The notes beneath the pieces were generated by a model that saw nothing but the letters and a program-made list of their open reading frames with translations, was not told the DNA's origin and did not search any database. This document shows, in pieces, positions 9,957 to 21,893 of a stretch of 64,000 nucleotides of DNA. Both the position numbers and the translations under genes were made by a program. The DNA lies in the NCBI RefSeq assembly GCF_032854445.1, contig NC_088305.1, positions 21,988,955 to 22,052,954 on the forward strand, given 5' to 3'. Source of the DNA: Liolophura sinensis (lineage: Eukaryota; Mollusca; Polyplacophora; Chitonida; Chitonidae). Positions within the stretch are counted from its first letter, which is position 1. Each line of letters starts with the position of its first letter.

Positions 9957-12570
9957 GTAAATATATCATTCTTATACATTATACAAGTAAAATGTCATTC
10001 TCTTTATGTCAAATTTTTACAATAAATATTCTCCATATTTTATAAAAATAATAACCTGGGCCAAATCTTCTCTTTTCAGTGTGTAGCACCAGAATGAATG
10101 AATGAATGAACGGTTATGGTTTAACGCCACATGGGCAATATTTCAGCCATATCGTGGCGAGAGCAAGGTGAAAACACAAGGCGGTTGAGGTTTCCGATAT
10201 GGTGGTGAAAACATCAAAAATGAAACAAATGTTTGGGCATGGTTCAAACCAGATTAGAATAACCCAAAACAGTGAAAACTCGAAAACCCTCATATTTTAA
10301 AAATAATATCAAGGAATGTATATATAACTTTATCGATAAATACTTATATATTAATAAATTATATCTTATGGTAATGGCCAATGACCTTCACATAATTGAT
10401 GACAACATCGCCAGCGATGTTGTCAAACAAATCATATATAGAGTTCACTGTGTAGAATCTCTGCCGAACTTGGGCAAAGTCCACACAGTCAACCAAGATA
10501 TGTTTGATGCCATATCGGGCATCGCATCCAACGCACTCTGGAGGACTGCTCCCATCTAGTATGAAATTGCGCGTTAGACGAGAATGTCCGACACGACACC
10601 TTGTTAAGACTTCTTGGTCTCTACGAGACTTTTCGCAAGTATAATTATTGTAGTCAATGACCGGATGAATAGCATGCAGTTTGTTATGGACCTGCAAGTT
10701 CCATTCACCCTGCCAAAAGCAACAAATATATTTAAGAATATTCGACTTCATGTCAGTATAAGGGATTTTTATCTTTGATATAGGTTTATTTAGGGCAGCT
10801 TTCGCCTCCCTGTCTGCGACTGTGTTTCCATGGATACCAATATGCCTTGGTATCCAGCAGAATATAATATCTTTACCCCTTCTAATTAGTTTCCTATGTA
10901 TGGCTAAAATTTGAAGGATCAAGGGATTTTTAAATTTATTATTGTGTATTGCCAATAAGCAAGACAACGAGTCAGTGCATATCATTGCCCTATGGGCACA
11001 CCCAGAAGAAACATATGATAAGGCCAGGAGTATAGCTCTGGCCTCGGCAGGGAATATTGAAGAAGACGAAAGGAAGAGACTCGCTGCTCCATGGTAGCCG
11101 CCGCGGCAACCCTGTACTCGTCCTTCGACCTTTCAGTATATATAAATTTATGATCCATATAATTATCTTTAATTTCAGCAAAACCTTGCTGAATTATAAG
11201 AGGATTTATATTCGATTTATTATATTTACGTACATCAAATAGTAGTTTAGGGTGTGGAAGAAGCCATGGAGGAGACTCCGGAAAAGACACCGGAGCTATG
11301 TCCTCCAGCTTGATGTTAGCTGCCACAATATGGTCCTGTATAGGAAGACCGAACGGAGGGATCTTGTTAGGACGTTTAGTATATTTGTCTAGATATAATG
11401 GATTGAAAACACAGTCGTAGGCAGGGTTTGTTGGATATGTTTTAAGCTTTGTAGCATATTGAAGGCTAAGTTTTATACGTCGGTTATATAAAGAAGGTTC
11501 ATTAGCCTCCACGTATAAACGTTCTACTGGTGAGGTTCTAAAAGCACCAAGGCTGAGCCTCAAACCTTGATGAACAGGATCTAACATTTTAATGTAAGAC
11601 TTCCTAGCGGAACCGTAAATGGATCCATAGTGCAATTTAGACCTCACCAGAGAACGATGTAAATTAAGTAAAACTGATCGGTCAGCACCCCAGTCGGTGC
11701 TAGACACGACCTTAATTATATCGAGAGTCTTTGTACTTTTAGCTGTAAGCATTTTGATATGACGTATAAAAGATAGCTTACTATCAAATATTATACCTAA
11801 AAATTTTGTTTCTCCGATAGTTTTAATCTGTTCACCACAAAAATTAAGGTCGGGATCAAGATGAAGTTTCCGTTTGTTACAAAAATGCATACCGACGGTT
11901 TTAGACGTTGAAAATCTAAAACCGTTTTCAGTTGCCCATTTCTCGATTTTGTTGAGACAAAGCTGCAACTGACGTTCGATATTATTCATATTCTTAGCTC
12001 TATAGCATATAAGGAAATCATCAACATATAAAGAACCCCCTGTACCCGATGTTAATGTTTTGGCTAGGCTATTTATTTTTACACTAAACAGAGTTGGTGA
12101 TAGAATGCTGCCCTGGGGTACATCCATTTCCTCCTCGAAAGAGTGGACCCAGCCAGTACCTTAAACTGACGTTTGGATAAAAATTGAGATATAAATAAAG
12201 GTAAGCAACCATTTAATCGTATATCCGACAAAACCATCACGAATGAAGGTTTCGAATCGAACAAGGTGATCCATGGTAGATCTACCTTGCCGGAAACCAC
12301 ATTGAATATTAGATAAAAGCTTGTTGGTTTCAAGAAACCAAACAAGTCTATCATTAATCATCCGTTCCATAGTCTTACAGACACAGCTAGTAACAGCTTT
12401 GGGACGGTAATTATTCAGATCAGTATGATCTTCATCCGGTTTGGGAACCGGGATAATACACGCCTCCCTCCATGAGGCTGGAAAATTACCAGTTATCCAA
12501 ATGTCATTAAGCAAGTCCAAGAGAGTCTCCAGTGGCTCAGATGGTAAATGATTCATAAACATAGTATACG

Positions 12571-12833
12571 TGGGGCCTCCGTGCCTCAGTCGGTGAACGC
12601 GCAAGCGCAGCGTAGTGACCCAGAAGCCTCTCACCAATGCGGTCACTGTGAGTTCAAGACCAGCTCATGCTGGCTTCCTCTCCAGCCGTACGTGGGAAGG
12701 TCCGTCAGCAACCTGCGGATGGTCGTGGGTTTCCCCCGGGCTGTGCCCGGTTTCCACCCACCATAATGCTGGCCGCCGTCGTATAAGTGAAATATTCTTG
12801 AGTATGGCGTAAAACACCAATCAAATAAATAAA
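12571..12833 (+). mobile_element. tRNA-derived SINE inside Nimb copy 2
   Basis: Full-length SINE. The head is ggggcctccgtgcctcagtc with the A-box-like region. A B-box-like gagttcaagacc follows, then the conserved body (ccagcaacctgcggatgg type), and the tail gtaaaacaccaatcaaataa. Imperfect flanking duplications end in tatacg (12559-12570 and 12834-12845). It lies in the reverse transcriptase coding region of copy 2, so it arrived after that copy. Resemblance to the broadly distributed metazoan Meta/V-type SINE superfamilies of molluscs is from memory and untested. Confidence 0.88.
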
Positions 12834-13069
12834 ATATATTATACGTTATCAGGACCACAGTATCGTAGGCCTTTTTTTTATTGCAGTCTTAAGTTCCTCG
12901 ATATTAAAAGGACGATAATAATCTTCTAAATGTTTAGAAGAAAACGGCAATTTAATTTTCTCCTTCTGGATTTGAATATGTTGAAATTCTGAAGAATAAT
13001 TCTCAGAAGAAGATTTCTTGGAAATTGTCTCAGCTAATTTATTTGCTATATGGGATGTAGAGGTTAATA

Positions 13070-13098
13070 CAGTCCTGGAAAAAAAGTTTGGAATATTG
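13070..13098 (+). repeat. Left terminal inverted repeat of the Tc1-like element
   Basis: Begins CAGTCCTGGAAAAAAAG and ends ggaatattg. The right end at 14718-14745 is its reverse complement, with one fewer A in the A-run. The TA target duplication sits immediately outside. Confidence 0.93.
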
Positions 13099-13400
13099 GA
13101 GAATTTCACACCATCTCCACGAAGAGCGTGGTTCGTTGCGTTCAGGTCAATAATCTGTCGATTGGTTTCACTTGGACTAGTCTCTATGATGCATTATCAA
13201 TAGTTTCCTTAAACCAAAACATTTTTAAATGTAATAGGAGACGAGTTTTTCACGATATTCTGAAAGCGCCCCAAACAAGTGCAGAAATTCAGTGAAACCC
13301 ATGTATTTTATTACGAGCTGTAACTTTTATTCGATTGGAAATACGTCTACAATACTTGGTAAGTTAAATATGCAAAACACTCACAATACAGAAAATTAAT

Positions 13401-14465
13401 TTAGTACTTGGTGTGCCCACCCCTCGCATTGTACAATGCGCGCACACGTCTTGGCATACTGGCAACTAAGGAAGTCAAAGTTTCTTCCGGTATATCTCTC
13501 CAGCAAGTGAGCACAGCACGAGTTAGTTCAGCCACGTTCGTTGGGGCTTCATCCAGGTTATTCAACCCACGGGAAACTTCCACCCACAAGTTCTCAATTG
13601 GGTTCACATCCGGTGAAATGGCTGGCCACTGCATGTGCTCAACACCCTCCTGTTCCAGAAAATTCCGTATCAGTTCGGTCCGGTGCGGCGTGGCGTTGTC
13701 GTCCTGATACACAAAATTTGCCCTGAATTGTTGCCGAGCAAATGGGAGCATTATCGTTTCCAGAATCCGTTGATATTGGTGCTGGTTCATGTGTCCATCC
13801 AAGATGTGCAGGTCGCATTTACCAGTGCTATGAAAAGCACCCCAGACGGTGACCCCACCGCCCCCACCTTGGACTCTGGGCATGATGCAATCTTCGTTCA
13901 GAGCCTCGTGAGCCTGACGGCGCACCATCACACGGCCATCTTCCCGGTAGACGACAAAACGAGACTCATCACTGAACATCACGTGTCGCCAGTGTCCCAC
14001 CTGCCAGTTCAGGTGTTCCCGCGCCCAGGATAAGCGTGCTTGGCGGTGTCAACGCTGTAGCAAAGGCTTCCTCTTAGGCCTCCTTACCAAATACCCAGCA
14101 GTCAACAGTCTGGATCGCACTAAGCGGCTTGACACAGGAGTATTGGTAAATCTCATCCAGTCAGCGCGTATCTGGTTGGAACTCTTCGTACGGCCATTGC
14201 GGCAAAGTCTCACCAGATACCGGTCCTCTCTCTCGGTGGTCTTTCGTGGCCGACCAGACCTCGGTCTAGGCGTCGGCACACCCGTCTGTCGGTGTCGCTT
14301 AAAGATTTTGGAGACGGCTCCCTGAGTGACACCAAAAGCTGCTGCAATGTCCTTCTGTTTTGCTCCAGCCAGGCTCATACCAACGATACGGTTGCACACT
14401 GCAGCACTCAGTTGACGTCTCATGATCACAGCAGTATTGTTGGAAACACTCTGGAGCACTGACAT
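13401..14465 (-). pseudogene. Tc1-like transposase with one premature TGA
   Basis: The reading frame runs 355 codons from ATG at 14465 to a stop at 13401. It is interrupted only by TGA at codon 139 (14049-14051); both sides are in the same frame. The N-terminal half is a paired helix-turn-helix DNA-binding region (GAKQKDIAAAFGVTQGAVSK, then RPRSGRPRKTT as the GRPR-like hook). The catalytic half shows the DD34E triad: Asp 166 in FSDES, Asp 256 in YQDDNATPH, and Glu 291 in NPIENLW, with 34 residues between the last two. A glycine-rich run (QGGGGG) precedes VTVWGAF. Length and motifs are normal for Tc1/mariner. The TGA probably arose from CGA or TGG. A single step from intact suggests recent activity. 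Confidence 0.95.
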
Positions 14466-14717
14466 GCCTTAACCGAGCTTTTATAAGAGTTACAAGGTTA
14501 AATTATAATCATGTCTGCGTACATGACTTTTTCACTGAGAAATGGATGGTCATGCTTTGTCCCAACTGTAATTTTGCTCAGGTGACACAAGCAATAATGG
14601 TGTGTATGAGTTGAAAGGGGACATAATCCACTACATTTTCCACCCAAACAAGAATGTGTGCATTCAATGTAAGGCGCACAAAAGTATGTTTCTGGTAAAT
14701 GCTATCATCAGTGAAAA

Positions 14718-14745
14718 CAATATTCCAAACTTTTTTCCAGGACTG
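14718..14745 (-). repeat. Right terminal inverted repeat of the Tc1-like element
   Basis: Reverse complement of the left terminal repeat, ending in ccaggactg, with TA at 14746-14747 outside it. The transposase start codon (14465) lies about 250 bases inside this end. Confidence 0.93.
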
Positions 14746-15859
14746 TATATTATCTCCATCTTTCAAATGCTGGACTTTTGCTTTATTATTTTTGCCCTTA
14801 AGCTTCTGAACCATGTTCCAGACCTTACGCATAGGTGTTTTTGACAATGCCTGAAACAAAGTTCCGCCAACAAGATCTTCTCTTGGACTTGAGTAATCGG
14901 CGAGCCTTAGCTCTAAAAATACGAACCTGCTTTAAATTATTATCAGTAGGACATATATTAAAATTTCGCTTGGGTGTCTTTGCGACATTCCTTATCATAC
15001 CAGGGTTTACGTTTGGATTTTGGATTTGTCGAGGTCTCAGAGATAGTTCTGTCAGCCGCTTTTAAAACAAGCTCATTAAATTTTAATATAGGATCATCTG
15101 CTACATTGAGAGCTTCTGGGGTGATATCAGCCTAACAAAACATCTCAAATGCGATCCAATGTGCTTTATCGAATTACCACCTAGCTACACGTTCTAAAGA
15201 ATTAGAAGTGATATGATCTAGGATTATAGGAAAATGGTCATTACCATAAAGATCGTCATGCACCTTCGAAGAAAAATCTGGGAGAAGTAATAGATCTGTG
15301 ATAGTGAGATCGATAGCAGAATAAGTGCCATTACCCGGATGTAAATAGGTATTAGAACCATCATTGAAATAACACAGTTCCTCCTTCGATAAGAAGTCTT
15401 CTACTATCTTCCCCTTACTATTTATGTTATTACTGCCCCAAAGGGGGTTATGGGAATTAAGATCTCCCATTATTATAAAAGGTTTTGGCAGTTCTTCTTT
15501 TAAATTATGTAACTGCAAAGCTGACAAAGAAATGTTAGGAGGAATATACACTGAACATAATGTGATTGTTTCTGACAATGAAACACGGACGGCCACAGCC
15601 TGAAGCTCTGTATCCAGAGCAACAGGGCAGTGAATAATAGTGTTATTGATAAAGATCGAGGAGCCGCCTGCAGCTAGCTCTTCTTCATTTGAATAAGTAC
15701 TATATAATGAATAATTTTTAAGAGTTATTCTATCTTTGTCAGATGTCTTCAGGTGAGTTTCCTGAAGACAAAAGGCAATAGGATGTAGTAATTGAACTAG
15801 CTGTGTTATTTAAATAAAATTTACCTTAAGACCTCGACAATTCCACTGTATAATTTTGT

Positions 15860-17240
15860 CTAAAGACGACATTGTGGAGGGAGGCGTATGGGCGATTTAT
15901 CTTTATGTTTGGACCGCGGACGACCCTTCCTTGGAGATCGGCTGTCAGATCTCCCTGGTGCGGGTGATGTATCCATCACGTCCGCATCTGATGTTGAAGG
16001 ACCAACGTCCTCCAACAATCCAAACCTATTAAAAGTTTGGATAGGATCCCTAGTGGCCTTAGAGGGACGCTCTGTTGGGCCACTAGGTTTATCAGTTGTT
16101 TGCTTATTATTATTTTGAGGTTTGTTTTTGGATTTGTTTTTGTCATTATTTTTTAGAGGAATTGGGCTCAGCTGGTTTACCACGATGCTCTGTATTGTTT
16201 ACTGTTTTTATTTGGTGTGTTGAAGTAGTCTGAGTTGAGGAAGAATTTAACGAAGGTTGGGAGGAAATTTGCGCAGAAACATAACTAGGTTTGTCGTTTC
16301 CAATGGGCCAAATCCAAGAGGTTTGAGTAGCAACAGTTGCCACTCGCTTGACCACATTGGCAAACGAAGTCTGTGGAGAAGTATTAGTAAGTGAGGCTAA
16401 TTTCCGGGCTTCCTGATATGATATGTTGTTTTTAATTTTCAGGTTGATAATTTGCTTTTCCTTAACAAAAAGCGGACAGTCCCTGGATGAGGCCATGTGA
16501 TCTCCACTGCAGTTGCAACACTTAACTGTGTTGCTGCAGCCGAAACCATCATGCCCTTCACTGCCGCATCTGAAGCAAACGAGTTTGTTCTTACATTGTC
16601 CCTTACCATGACCAAATCGTTGGCAATTAAAACAATGTGTAGGATTGGGGATATATAAATCGTAAAAAAAAACGTAAAAACGTAAATATGCGACGGAAGG
16701 GAGGTAGTGTTAAATGTTAGCAGGTAAGTATTAAGTTTAAGGATGTTACCAGATTTCTTCGTAACGAAGCGTTTTACTCTGATAACACCCTGTGACTTTA
16801 GTTCTTGGCAGATTTCTTCCTCGGTTAGGTAAGTTATATCGCCATCCCTGTCACGAATGATTCCCTGACAGCTGTTCAGGGAATGGTAAGGGGAAGCGAA
16901 AACAGATATATCAGATATTTTATTTAAGTTAAGTAAATTTTTTGATTGTTGTTGCCGGAAGCATTCAATGAGAATGTCTCCAAATTTAAGTTTTTTTAAC
17001 GTTTTTAAGAGTCCCAGCTGCACCCTGGAGAGCCCTTTGCAACAGAAACGGATGGATTTTTGAAGCCGGCTTTTGTTCACTCTTAGTTGAGAGAACAATG
17101 AAAGCCGGCCAACTGTTCTGTTCATTATCAAGCGAGTCTGATAACTTCCTCTTTTTATCAGCACTTAAAGACAAAGTCGGCTGAGAGGAAGACCGGTTAC
17201 ATATATTTGAAGCATTTAAAGAAAGTTTTAAAGTAGACAT
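15860..17240 (-). pseudogene. Nimb copy 2 ORF1, frameshifted
   Basis: Starts at ATG 17240 (MSTLKLSLNAS). The N-terminal part runs to about 16986. The next segment (17164-16439) is in another frame and loses the zinc-knuckle frame. A stretch that in other copies encodes GPYRVNVDLYIPNP is replaced by an A/T-rich sequence near 16660-16690, and the knuckles are readable only by changing frame. The last part (16496-15860) encodes the HMASSRDC end and the Ser/Arg-rich tail. As in copy 1, the ORF1 stop is missing at the ORF2 start (CAATG instead of TAATG), and ORF1 ends four codons later. Confidence 0.85.
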
Positions 17241-17860
17241 GGCATATATTTATAAATTTCACCCCATATGTTCCCCACCCACCGCGGAGTGCCAACAAGG
17301 GCGATGCCTGAACCTGGGAATACCCAGCAGGAAAGACACCAAGGATTCCATATGAGGTATACTCGAACAGATTGATTTATACCAACAGGTTAAATTCAAT
17401 CTACTGGACTGACCCATGAGCCACCGCCTCAAAACGTAGTCCCGCAAACGATATTTCAAAAATAGCATTTGTTCTCTAAATGATGTGCTGATATAGAGGC
17501 AACTGGGATCACGCAGAGGCAAGACATGACCAAGCCGATTGATCGGACCGGGCCCATCCGACCTCCCGTCTCTCTCCAAGTAAGGGCCAAAGTGGCGTGT
17601 TGGGCGTGAGGATCTCGTAAGACCAACACGCCCTCAGCCACCAGGATCCCGTCCTCGTAGATTACGGGTCGCTACCCACGGCAAACAGGTCGCTCCCCGG
17701 TTGCCTCTCACACAACCGGGAAGATGTGAGCCTATTATATTCACCGGGCTCACACAGGAGAGCTCTAGTTTAGTCGACTTTTACGACAAGCTTCCCTAGA
17801 GGGCTGAGGTCCTATTCTTATCACCCCGGAAACCCCACGGGGGTTTATTCAATGACAAAG

Positions 17861-18415
17861 TTCACCCCATATGTTCCTCACCCACCACGGAGTGCCATGA
17901 AGGGCGATGTCTTAACCTGGAGATACCCAGCAGGAAAAGTCACTAAGGATTCTATATGAGTTATACTCGAACAGATTGATTTATACCAAAGGTTAAATTC
18001 AATCTACTCGATTGACCCATGAGCGACCGCCCCGCACATAGTCCCGCAAGCGAAATTTGAGAAATAACATTTACGCTCTAAATGCTGTGATGTTAAGGGG
18101 GAAATTGGGACCAGGCAGAGGCAAGACCTGTCCAAGCCGATTGATCGGAACGGGCCCATCCGACCTCCCATCTCTCTCCAAGTAAGGGCCAAAGCGGAGT
18201 GAGGTGCCTGAGGATCTCGCAAGACAAACATGCCCTCAGTCACCAGGATCATGTCCTCGGAGATTACGGGTCCCAACCTCTCACACAACCGAGAAGATGT
18301 GAGCCTATTGTATTCACCGGGCTCACACGAAAGCGCTCTAGGTTAGTCGACTTTTACGACAAGCTTGCCTAGAGGGCTGAGGTCCTATTCTTGTCACCCC
18401 GGAAACCCCACGGGG
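17861..18415 (-). repeat. Extra Nimb 5' leader module upstream of copy 2
   Basis: On the minus strand this is a whole second leader. It starts at the CCCCCGTGGGG terminus (18415), passes through the CTCTAGG/CCTAGAG and GTGAGCC/GGCTCAC inverted repeats, and ends at ggggtgaa (17861), just where ORF1 would begin. It is followed after about 17 bases by the 5' terminus of copy 2 in the same orientation. It is diverged from the copy 2 leader, so it is not a recent local duplication of it. Confidence 0.8.
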
Positions 18416-18423
18416 GTCTAAGA

Positions 18424-18692
18424 TTTATTTATTTATTTATTTGATTGGTGTTTTACGCCATACTCAAGAATATTTCACTTATACGATGGCGGCCAGCATT
18501 ATGGTGGGTGGAAACCGGGCACAGCCCGGGGAAACCCACGACCATCCGCAGGTTGTTGGCAGACCTTCCCACTTACGGCCGGAGAGGAAGCCAGCATGAG
18601 CTGGACTTGAACTCACAGCGACCGCATTGGTGAGAGGCTCCTGGGTCATTATGCTGCGCTAGCGCGCTAACCGACTGAGCCACGGAGGCCCC
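18424..18692 (-). mobile_element. tRNA-derived SINE
   Basis: Complete SINE in minus orientation, with the (AAAT)n tail at the left and the tRNA-like head (ggggcctccgtggctcagtc on the minus strand) at the right. It is flanked by acgggggtctaaga (18410-18423) and a one-base-longer version (18694-18708). It landed exactly on the outer edge of the extra Nimb leader. Confidence 0.9.
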
Positions 18693-18708
18693 TACGGGGG
18701 GTCTAAGA

Positions 18709-19814
18709 AGAGAATTTTGTAGCCTATGGACTTTAGACGTGATTGTACGTACTGCGGTAAGTATGCTGCATGAAAATCTACAATGCATGCATGCTGGGAT
18801 TTTCAACCTTACAACCTATGCGTCGAAACAGAAATTGGGAAACCAGCCGTCAACCAAGATGAACATTTTGGTTCAGTAATCGTAACGTCAATTCCTAAAA
18901 CGATGGTTTATACAAACCATCAAACAACTACGAAACAAAATTAAAACGGAATCACACCAAGAGAAGTCAACAGTTTCCAATTACGTAGGAAAGACGCAGT
19001 GAATGTTGTAGGCCTATGAATGAAATCAGAATACAAATTGTGTACGATGCCAGTTTATCACTGATCAAAATATGTATTTCATATGTACTTAAGTTCCAAG
19101 TGTTAACATATCCAACGTAGCGATTTAATTTAACACGACAGATTTACAACCCATTGCCCCGGTGTAAGTTCAACCAGACACAAGCAGGAAACAGTCCATA
19201 TTGACTCACAAGGGAATTATACTCAGTGTAAAACGGAAGTAAATTATAACAAAGGTGTTTCGGGGGGACGCACTACAAAGACTTCACATGAGTGTTTTCT
19301 CCAGTAATGCGTCTACAGTCCACTTCTTGTATAGATATAAATACCATTGCTGGTGTCAACAAGCTACATGTTTTATTGTGGAGTGGGAAAGGATGTCTCA
19401 TAGACTAAATGGAATTTCAAAGTACAATGAATTCTGACTCATCTTATTACTTGCTATCTTAGTGCAAAACCGCACGAGTTCAATGCCAAGGTTTCAATGG
19501 TTTAGCGACACCAAATGATATTCTAGTCTGATATCTGAACACGGTGAAATATAAAAGGAACATTGCCATCAAAGGTTAAGTCCGCATACGACCCACTGAC
19601 AAACATGGGGATGTGGATAACCGTTAGTGACATACATGGGCACCTCTTTACAGTAAAGACACGGAAGATAAAGTTTGTTTCATTGCTATATCTATGAATC
19701 AGTATGTTTTATATAGAGGTTTTATCTATCACGTCACGATATTCCCCCTACGAGCTAAAATCTAAAATAAAGTGGCGTATGAGTAATCTTTTCAACTATT
19801 CACATGTTGACTTC
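18709..19814. other. Non-coding stretch
   Basis: No gene or recognisable repeat seen in about 1.1 kb. Short open frames (18573-18806, 19255-19437) lack family features or overlap the SINE. Confidence 0.5.
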
Positions 19815-19943
19815 TTCCAGAGTGGTTCGTGGGAAGGTCTGCAGCGACTTGCGGATGGCTATGGGTTTCCCTTGCGCCCTGCATGGTTTTTCTCCCATCA
19901 TAATGCTGACCGCTGTCGTATAAGTAAATTATTCTGTACGGCG
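19815..19943 (+). mobile_element. SINE 3' fragment, diverged
   Basis: Body and tail portion only: gtgggaaggtctgcagcgac, then gggtttccc, ccatcataatgctgaccgc and gtataagtaaattattc. The tRNA head is absent and the sequence is well diverged, so this is an older copy. It ends where the 410-bp direct repeat begins. Confidence 0.75.
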
Positions 19944-20353
19944 TACATATACGAAAATTATAAGAATGAATCTGGCTTTCATGTCCGCATGTGAATTTGA
20001 CTCGGCAAAGATCTGTTGTGTATGCAAATATATGAGCCAAAGACCGTCTTCACAATGCACCTTTCAATCGCCCTTATGAAACTTTGGTATTGCTAAAATC
20101 ACTTAGTATGTTGCTTTGTACCTCATCGGAATTTAATACACGTAATATAATTAAAGATGTACAGCACAGGGAGCAAGGCCAGAACAGCGACGACAGTGTG
20201 ATAGCTGGCAAATAGTTGCAGGTGACGGCTGAAATACGGCCTCTTGTCAATTTACCTCACGTTTATCCTAACTGTTCATGTAAATGCATAAATAGTAACA
20301 ATTTACATGCCCCCTAGCACCATGGCTTAAGCAGAATTAGGTAAGAAAATATA
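19944..20353. repeat. 410-bp direct repeat, copy A
   Basis: Nearly the same sequence occurs at 21894-22303 in the same orientation. The shared stretch runs from tacatatacgaaaatt through atgagccaaagaccgtcttc and cagcacagggagcaaggcc to cttaagcagaattaggtaag. It is non-coding. It is either an old local duplication or a dispersed repeat family. Confidence 0.85.
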
Positions 20354-21226
20354 ACTACAGAGGAATATGTCGGAAAAAGTAGCTGGTTATGGTGAAAATA
20401 TGTTTTAATTGGTTGCTAGACATCTGATAGGCATGATATTCATGCTGTAATTTATTTTCAAGTGAGACAAGAGACCAGATCCTTTTAGGGTAAATGGGAA
20501 GCAGAACTAAAAAAGCCTTATATTACATGTATCTGGTGAAAGGCCGTGACGAAACATGAATGAATGTTAACAAGATCACAAAGTGCACACGGCAAGCCAA
20601 TTTGCTTTCCTTTATTCCTCTAATAGCAGGAAATATATCACGAAATCTTCAATTGAAATTATGAATGAATGCCACAGCGACAATGTTTCGCCCATAGTGT
20701 GGCGAGAACATGCTCTGGAGGCAGTAAATGGCTTTCCATATGGTAATGTGAATATCGGACAAAAATAGACGGACATGTTCAAGTGAATTGAATATATCTT
20801 CATACACGGCAGTGTCATACATGCATTTCTTGAATTCATGTCTTTATTTCATTTATTATCACGATGGTATGTTTTCACGTTATGACAAAACACTTTATAG
20901 CTTTTAAAAGAAATACTGTATGTTTCATGTTGTTTATTGTATGGTGCTATAATTTATTTTTGAATGAGGAAATATATATAATTAATTTGAGGTAATGGGG
21001 AAGTATAACACAATAATTATATTATGTAGTGAAAAACCGACTCGAAATAGGGATGTTTGTGAACTGAAAGTTTACCTTCCGTATATGGCAAGCAATTTTC
21101 TCTTTATTCATGTTTTCCCCTCACTTTTCTCATGTCTACGAACGTATCCTATAATCTTTAATTGAATGTAATATATCTTCATACCTTCAACTGAAATGAC
21201 ATATACTCATCAACAATTTCATCAAT
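20354..21226. other. Non-coding A/T-rich stretch
   Basis: No gene or repeat recognised. The open frames at 20583-20768 and 20612-20839 overlap on opposite strands and carry no known motif. Confidence 0.5.
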
Positions 21227-21338
21227 TCATTTCTTGACTTCGTGTTTTCATTGCTTGACTTCGTGTATTCATTGCTTGACTTCGTGTATTCATTTCTTGA
21301 CTTCGTGTATTCATTTCTTGACTTCGTGTATTCATTTC
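21227..21338. repeat. 21-bp minisatellite, about 5.3 units
   Basis: The unit tcatttcttgacttcgtgta plus t repeats from 21227 with starts at 21248, 21269, 21290 and 21311, then a partial unit. Variants differ at tcatttc/tcattgc and gtgtat/gtgttt. Confidence 0.9.
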
Positions 21339-21893
21339 TATTAGGAGCATATTAGTATGTGCTCATCATATGGAGGAGTACTGGGAACCTAAACTACAAA
21401 GGTCTGTGCATATAAAGCAGAAAATATTTAAGCAACAAGCATTTCTGTCTTTGTTTCATCAAGAATCAATGTAATAAATCTGGGACTATTTCCAATATAT
21501 GACAAATTTGTTTTAAAAAAGTATATATAAATTTAAGGCCTGAAAGAAGAAAATGCTGATGCTGATTTCGGTATAGTTTAGTGTGTAAAGGTTGATGGAA
21601 GTCTTTTTCTGCTACTGACTCCCATGTCGTATTGTTGTATTGTACTGACGGGTTTCACGCCAATGTACCAGGTGAAAAAATATTTTAGTATGAGAAGGGT
21701 ACATCTTGATTACACCCTAAAGGTTTCCGGGAATTGAAAAAGAAATTATTTTTACTAAATTCTGATGATAACACGACGTTGACCGCAATGTCATGGTTGC
21801 ATAAACAGATAAGAAATTGTACATAACTCTTTCCCTAAATATTTTGTACCTAAAAGAAAAAGGTATTCCTTCTGCAAATATTTGTTAATTTTT
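21339..21893. other. Non-coding stretch
   Basis: Nothing supportable seen between the minisatellite and the second 410-bp repeat. Confidence 0.5.

Larger units (their letters stand above)
13070..14745 (-). mobile_element. Complete Tc1-like DNA transposon inside Nimb copy 2
   Basis: The 1,676-bp element is flanked by TA on both sides (13068-13069 and 14746-14747). Its ends are inverted repeats of about 28 bases starting CAGTCCTGGAAAAAA. The empty site can be read in copy 3 near 48480, where gaggttaatatattatctcc runs uninterrupted. Removing the element and one TA restores exactly that sequence. One transposase gene fills most of the element on the minus strand. Confidence 0.96.
10359..15853 (-). 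pseudogene. Nimb copy 2 ORF2, broken by frameshifts, a SINE and a Tc1 element
   Basis: Minus-strand reading gives endonuclease pieces (15174-15596: VRVSLSETITLCSVYIPPN, GDLNSHNPLWG, NDHFPI), then reverse transcriptase (12646-10982: QCGFRQGRSTMDHL, MDVPQGSILSP, YVDDFLICYRAK). RNase H and the C-terminal Cys/His motif follow (10985-10359: CTDSLS, ADREAK, CVGCDARYGIKHILVDC). The YVDD catalytic box is intact. Frame changes occur near 10985, 12120-12160 and 15170. Two insertions split the reverse transcriptase N-terminal region, so no single product can be made. In the RNase H region the initial Asp motif reads YTERSK instead of YTDGSK, a further loss. Confidence 0.88.
10092..17843 (-). mobile_element. 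Nimb-type retrotransposon, full length with nested insertions (copy 2)
   Basis: Read on the minus strand, the element starts with the CCCCCGTGGGG terminus at 17843. It continues through ORF1 (17240-15860) and ORF2 (about 15853-10359), and ends in (ATTC)n at about 10092. Two later insertions interrupt it: a Tc1-like transposon at 13070-14745 and a SINE at 12571-12833. Removing both leaves about 5.8 kb, the same length as the other complete copies. I could not find a matching target duplication at its two ends. The left flank is acceptor-like sequence plus gtgtagcacc, and the right flank leads into another leader module. Confidence 0.88.

Noticed and set aside
12571-12680. tRNA gene from the head of the SINE copies (also at 18600-18692, 27740-27836, 30727-30820)
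   Set aside because: A and B box-like sequences are present, but each is continuous with the SINE body and tail and is not a clean cloverleaf. They are SINE promoters, not tRNA genes.
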